Source of the DNA: Paragorgia papillata
Taxonomy: Eukaryota > Cnidaria > Anthozoa > Scleralcyonacea > Coralliidae
Assembly: GCA_035771165.1 (NCBI GenBank)
Contig: JAWNZC010000408.1
Coordinates: 1,178,001-1,242,000 of the forward strand
Length of the DNA stretch: 64,000 nucleotides
Direction of reading: 5' to 3'
The notes under the pieces were generated by a model, which did not search any database, was not told where the DNA came from, and saw only the letters and a program-made list of their open reading frames with translations. Shown in pieces: positions 61,210-64,000 of the stretch (position 1 is its first letter; each line of letters starts with the position of its first letter). A program made the position numbers and the translations under genes.

Positions 61210-64000
61210 CCTAGTCTATTTGATCTCGATGTTTTTAAGTTGAATGCTACCTTTGCTAAAGAAATTAACCCTGATCACAATTTGCATAATATTGTTCGGC
61301 ATGAGTGCCGTTATTTTTCACCACACAGTTTTGATATATGTAAAAAGAACCTTTCTGATTGTAACTCGATGCTATCTGTGTTACATAATAATGTTAGAAG
61401 CCTCAAAAGAAATATTGAGGCGTTCAAAATCACTTACTTTGCGAATTAGACTATCCTTTTAGTATTATAGGTGTATCGGAAACGAGGATAGTCGGTAATC
61501 AGCCTTTAGATTTTAATCCTGATTTACCTGGTTATATTTTTTAACATGTTTCTACCCAACTCTCGGCTGGTGGTGTGGGTATGTATATTGCAGACAATAT
61601 TAATTATCGTATTGTAGAAAAGACTTCAAATATATATTTTCAAGCTCTGTGGATTGAACTTGTTAAAGAAGATAAGCAGAGTATTATTTGCGGTGTTCTC
61701 TATAGACAGCATAACAATCCAACCAAATTCTTGGACTATTTGAGTGAAACCTTATACAATTTCAACAAATCATCTAAGGCTGTTCGCATAATGGGCGACT
61801 TTAATATTGATCTTCTCAAATACGAATCGAGTTAATATAGCAAGGAATTTTTAAATTATTTGTATAGCTCTGCATTTTTTCCGACAATTACTAACCCACA
61901 AGAATTTATGGTGAATCCGCCACCCTTATTGATACTATACTCTTAAACAATATTGAATATAATTCAGTTAGTGGAAATATTGTATCTGATATAAGCGATC
62001 ATTTCTCTCAATTTTGCCTTCTGTATAATTGCAAAGTCAGGCGTAGTAATGGGAAGAAAAAATACAAAATTTAAAAAACAAACTTTTTTGTCAGAGCTTC
62101 AAACTAATTTAGATCATGGCCATGACCAAGCAACTGATGTTAACACTTCATTCAATACTTTCTACAACAAACTTAATAGATTGGTCAATAAACACGCGCC
62201 TTTAGAGCCTTTATCTAAACGAAAGGAAAAACAACTATCCAAACCGTGGATAACCAAAGGAATCCGAACCTCAATTAAAATGAAAAATAAATATTATCAC
62301 AGTGGTGACCGTGACAAATATAGATACTATAGAAATAAGATTTCGCAGCTTTCGAGGCATAGTAAGTCCTTATATTATCACTCCTTCTTTGAGTCTAATT
62401 ATCATAATATGAAGCAAACTTGGAAGGGAATAACTAATCTTATCTCCAGCAAAAAGACAAAAAATAAATGCATCAATACTATCCTAAAACCAAATTCTAG
62501 TGTTAAAACTAGTAATCAATTTGAAATTAGTTAAACAAACACTTCGCCACGGTTGGGAACAAGTTAGCTAGTAAGTTTTCATTGTCCCAGAATTCATTTT
62601 CTACATATTTGGGAAATTCCGTTAAGGAATCTTTTTATTTCGATGCTGTTTCTACTTATGAAATTAGAAAGGAAATAGGTCTTATTCCTGAAAATAGGTC
62701 CTATGGTCTTTATTCCTGTTCAACATTTTTTCTAAAACTCTCAAAATACATTCTTAGTCCTATCCTGGCAAACCTCAATTTGACTATTGAACATGGAACA
62801 TACCCGTCTAAATTGAAAAAGGCAAAAATTGTACCTAATTTCAAATCCGGTGATCAATCTGATCCTGACAACTATAGGCCTATTTCCTTGCTGTCAGTAT
62901 TTAATCGTATTTTTGAAAAAATTGTATACACTAGACTAATTAGTTTTATTGATAAGCAAAATATATTATTCCCTGCGCAGTATGGATTTAGAAAACATCA
63001 TTCTACTCAGCTTGCCATTATTGATATTGTTGATAAGATTCATAAAAATATGGATAATAAGGAATTTACGTACGGTGTTTTTATCAACTTGAAAAAAGCA
63101 TTTGATACAGTTGACCATTCTATTTTACTTAGTAAACTTTATCATTATGGCATGCGGGGTATCATTTACGAATGGTTTACATCTTACTGAAGTAATCGAT
63201 CTCAGACTACTGCAATTGGCGATTATATCTCCAAGAAAGAAAATTGTTCTCATGGAGTTCCTCAGGGATCAGTACTTGGTCCATTACTATTTCTTTTATA
63301 TATCAATGATATTTCATCATCATCCAATAAACTTAACTTTTATCTGTTTGCAGATGATACCAGTATGCTTTATTCCCATAGAAATCTTCATGCCTTAGAG
63401 CAAAACGTGAATGCTGAACTAAAAAATGTAGGCCATTGGTTAGAGGCTAACAAACTAAACATCAGTAAATCCAACTTTGTTATTCTCCATCCCCATCAAA
63501 AAAATTTGGACTATGTTCCACAGCTCAAAGTATTTGATCATGTTTCCGGGGGAATGTTGCCATTAGAAATGAAAAGCGAAGTGAAGTATCTTGGTCTTCT
63601 GATTGATTCTAACTTAACATGGAAATCTCATATTGATTATGTTTCACTTAAATTAAGCAGAATTGTTGGAATCATTGCTAGACTTAGACACTTTGTTCCT
63701 AAACACACTTTAGAAAGGATTTACTGTGCCTTAGTACATCTCTATCTGAATTCTGGTATATCAGTGTGGGGTCAAGCACATCTCAATCATCTTCTTCTTC
63801 AAAAACGAGTTCTTCGTTTGATGAATTTTGCCAATTTTAGAGATCATGCCATTCCTTTCTTTATTAATTCAGGTATACTTACAATTAATTTTCTGTATTT
63901 TTCAATATTGCTTGTAATATGCATGACGTCGTTAATAATAGGTCTCCCATTAATATATCCACATTATTTACTAGTATTAGTGATTCTCATAATTATAGTA
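61210..64000 (+). mobile_element. Second non-LTR retrotransposon (LINE), truncated by the window edge
   Basis: APE, linker and RT of a different LINE family from the one at 31-38 kb; the sequences share only the conserved motifs. APE: SMLSVLHNNVRSLKRNIEAF, then GVGMYIADNINYRI, and IMGDFNIDLLKYES (GDFN block). Linker 62049-62534 (SKPWITKGIRTSIKMKNKYY). RT from 62582: DNYRPISLLSVFNRIFEKIV, AQYGFRKHHSTQLAI, TYGVFINLKKAFDTVDHSIL; a TGA at about 63187; then NCSHGVPQGSVLGPLLFLLY and FYLFADDTSMLYS with intact catalytic Asp pair. The tail continues to the edge (SEVKYLGLLIDSNLTWKSHI, NSGISVWGQA). A few stops and shifts (61447, 61833, 63187) show it is inactive but fairly young. Confidence 0.85.
62582..63850 (+). 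pseudogene. LINE reverse transcriptase with one main stop
   Basis: Polymerase domain of the second LINE. The F-I-N-L-K-K-A-F-D-T-V-D block (normally FLDLKKAFDTVD) has the first catalytic Asp position occupied by Asn (FINL), while AFDTVD is kept. FADD is intact at about 63352-63363. The stop TGA at 63187 falls in EWFTSYL-type sequence, directly before the R-x-Q-x-x-x-I block. Apart from this stop the RT reads in one frame through 63850. Confidence 0.78.

Overview
This is a eukaryotic, AT-rich, intron- and repeat-rich window. Its gene content points to a cnidarian, most likely an anthozoan such as a coral or sea anemone. The reasons are the form of the RIF1 C-terminus, the cnidarian-like mix of transposon families, and a LicD-type gene relic. 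The species call is an inference. Only a small part of the window is host coding sequence; most of it is nested, mutually interrupting mobile elements and their fragments.

Host genes. The left 7 kb carries the last three exons of RIF1 on the + strand (191-331, 3144-3435, 6203-6933), with splice phases that agree. They include an RVxF-type PP1 docking site, the conserved DNA-binding CII block and a C-terminal CIII-like helix. At 54.7-55.4 kb lies an intact, intronless short-chain dehydrogenase (sniffer / C-factor type) in which the catalytic Tyr of YxxxK reads Ser. At 20.3-20.7 kb (- strand) is a frameshifted fragment of a LicD-domain gene.

Mobile elements, left to right. The first RIF1 intron holds a 968-bp hAT element with a BED zinc finger, a TAA-flanked MITE and two large imperfect palindromes. 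4.2-5.7 kb has a short TIR element with a hammerhead-like motif, followed by the first of three copies of a hairpin-tailed repeat. 7.5-9.4 kb holds foldback repeats. 10.27-13.07 kb is a complete Kolobok-type DNA transposon (TTAA target site) with an uninterrupted 584-aa DDE transposase. 13.7-14.1 kb has tandem repeats with hammerhead-like cores. 16.2-18.4 kb is an element with very long TIRs and a 9-bp duplication. 21.1-23.3 kb is a large element built of ATTAATG/CATGAATG sub-repeats. 25.6-28.7 kb is a set of nested inverted repeats. 31.2-38.3 kb is one non-LTR retrotransposon (APE + RT) cut by at least four later insertions, three of which can be delimited closely; one of these, a hAT relic, contains a hammerhead ribozyme whose arms all pair. 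40.86-44.75 kb is a satellite array of ~190-bp monomers in a four-monomer higher-order repeat. 46.5-51.3 kb has two more hAT relics and a foldback element, each with an 8-bp target duplication, and very long microsatellites. 59.4-60.0 kb is a 627-bp TTAA palindromic MITE. From 61.2 kb a second LINE runs off the right edge.

The most notable items are the hammerhead motifs with self-complementary stem III (34.7, 60.5, 58.4, 13.7-14.0 and 4.4 kb), the Kolobok transposon that still looks codable, the datable LINE nest, the higher-order satellite, the Ser-for-Tyr SDR with repeat-derived upstream sequence, and a 38-bp perfect hairpin at 56.85 kb. All calls come from reading the sequence; no search or folding program was run.
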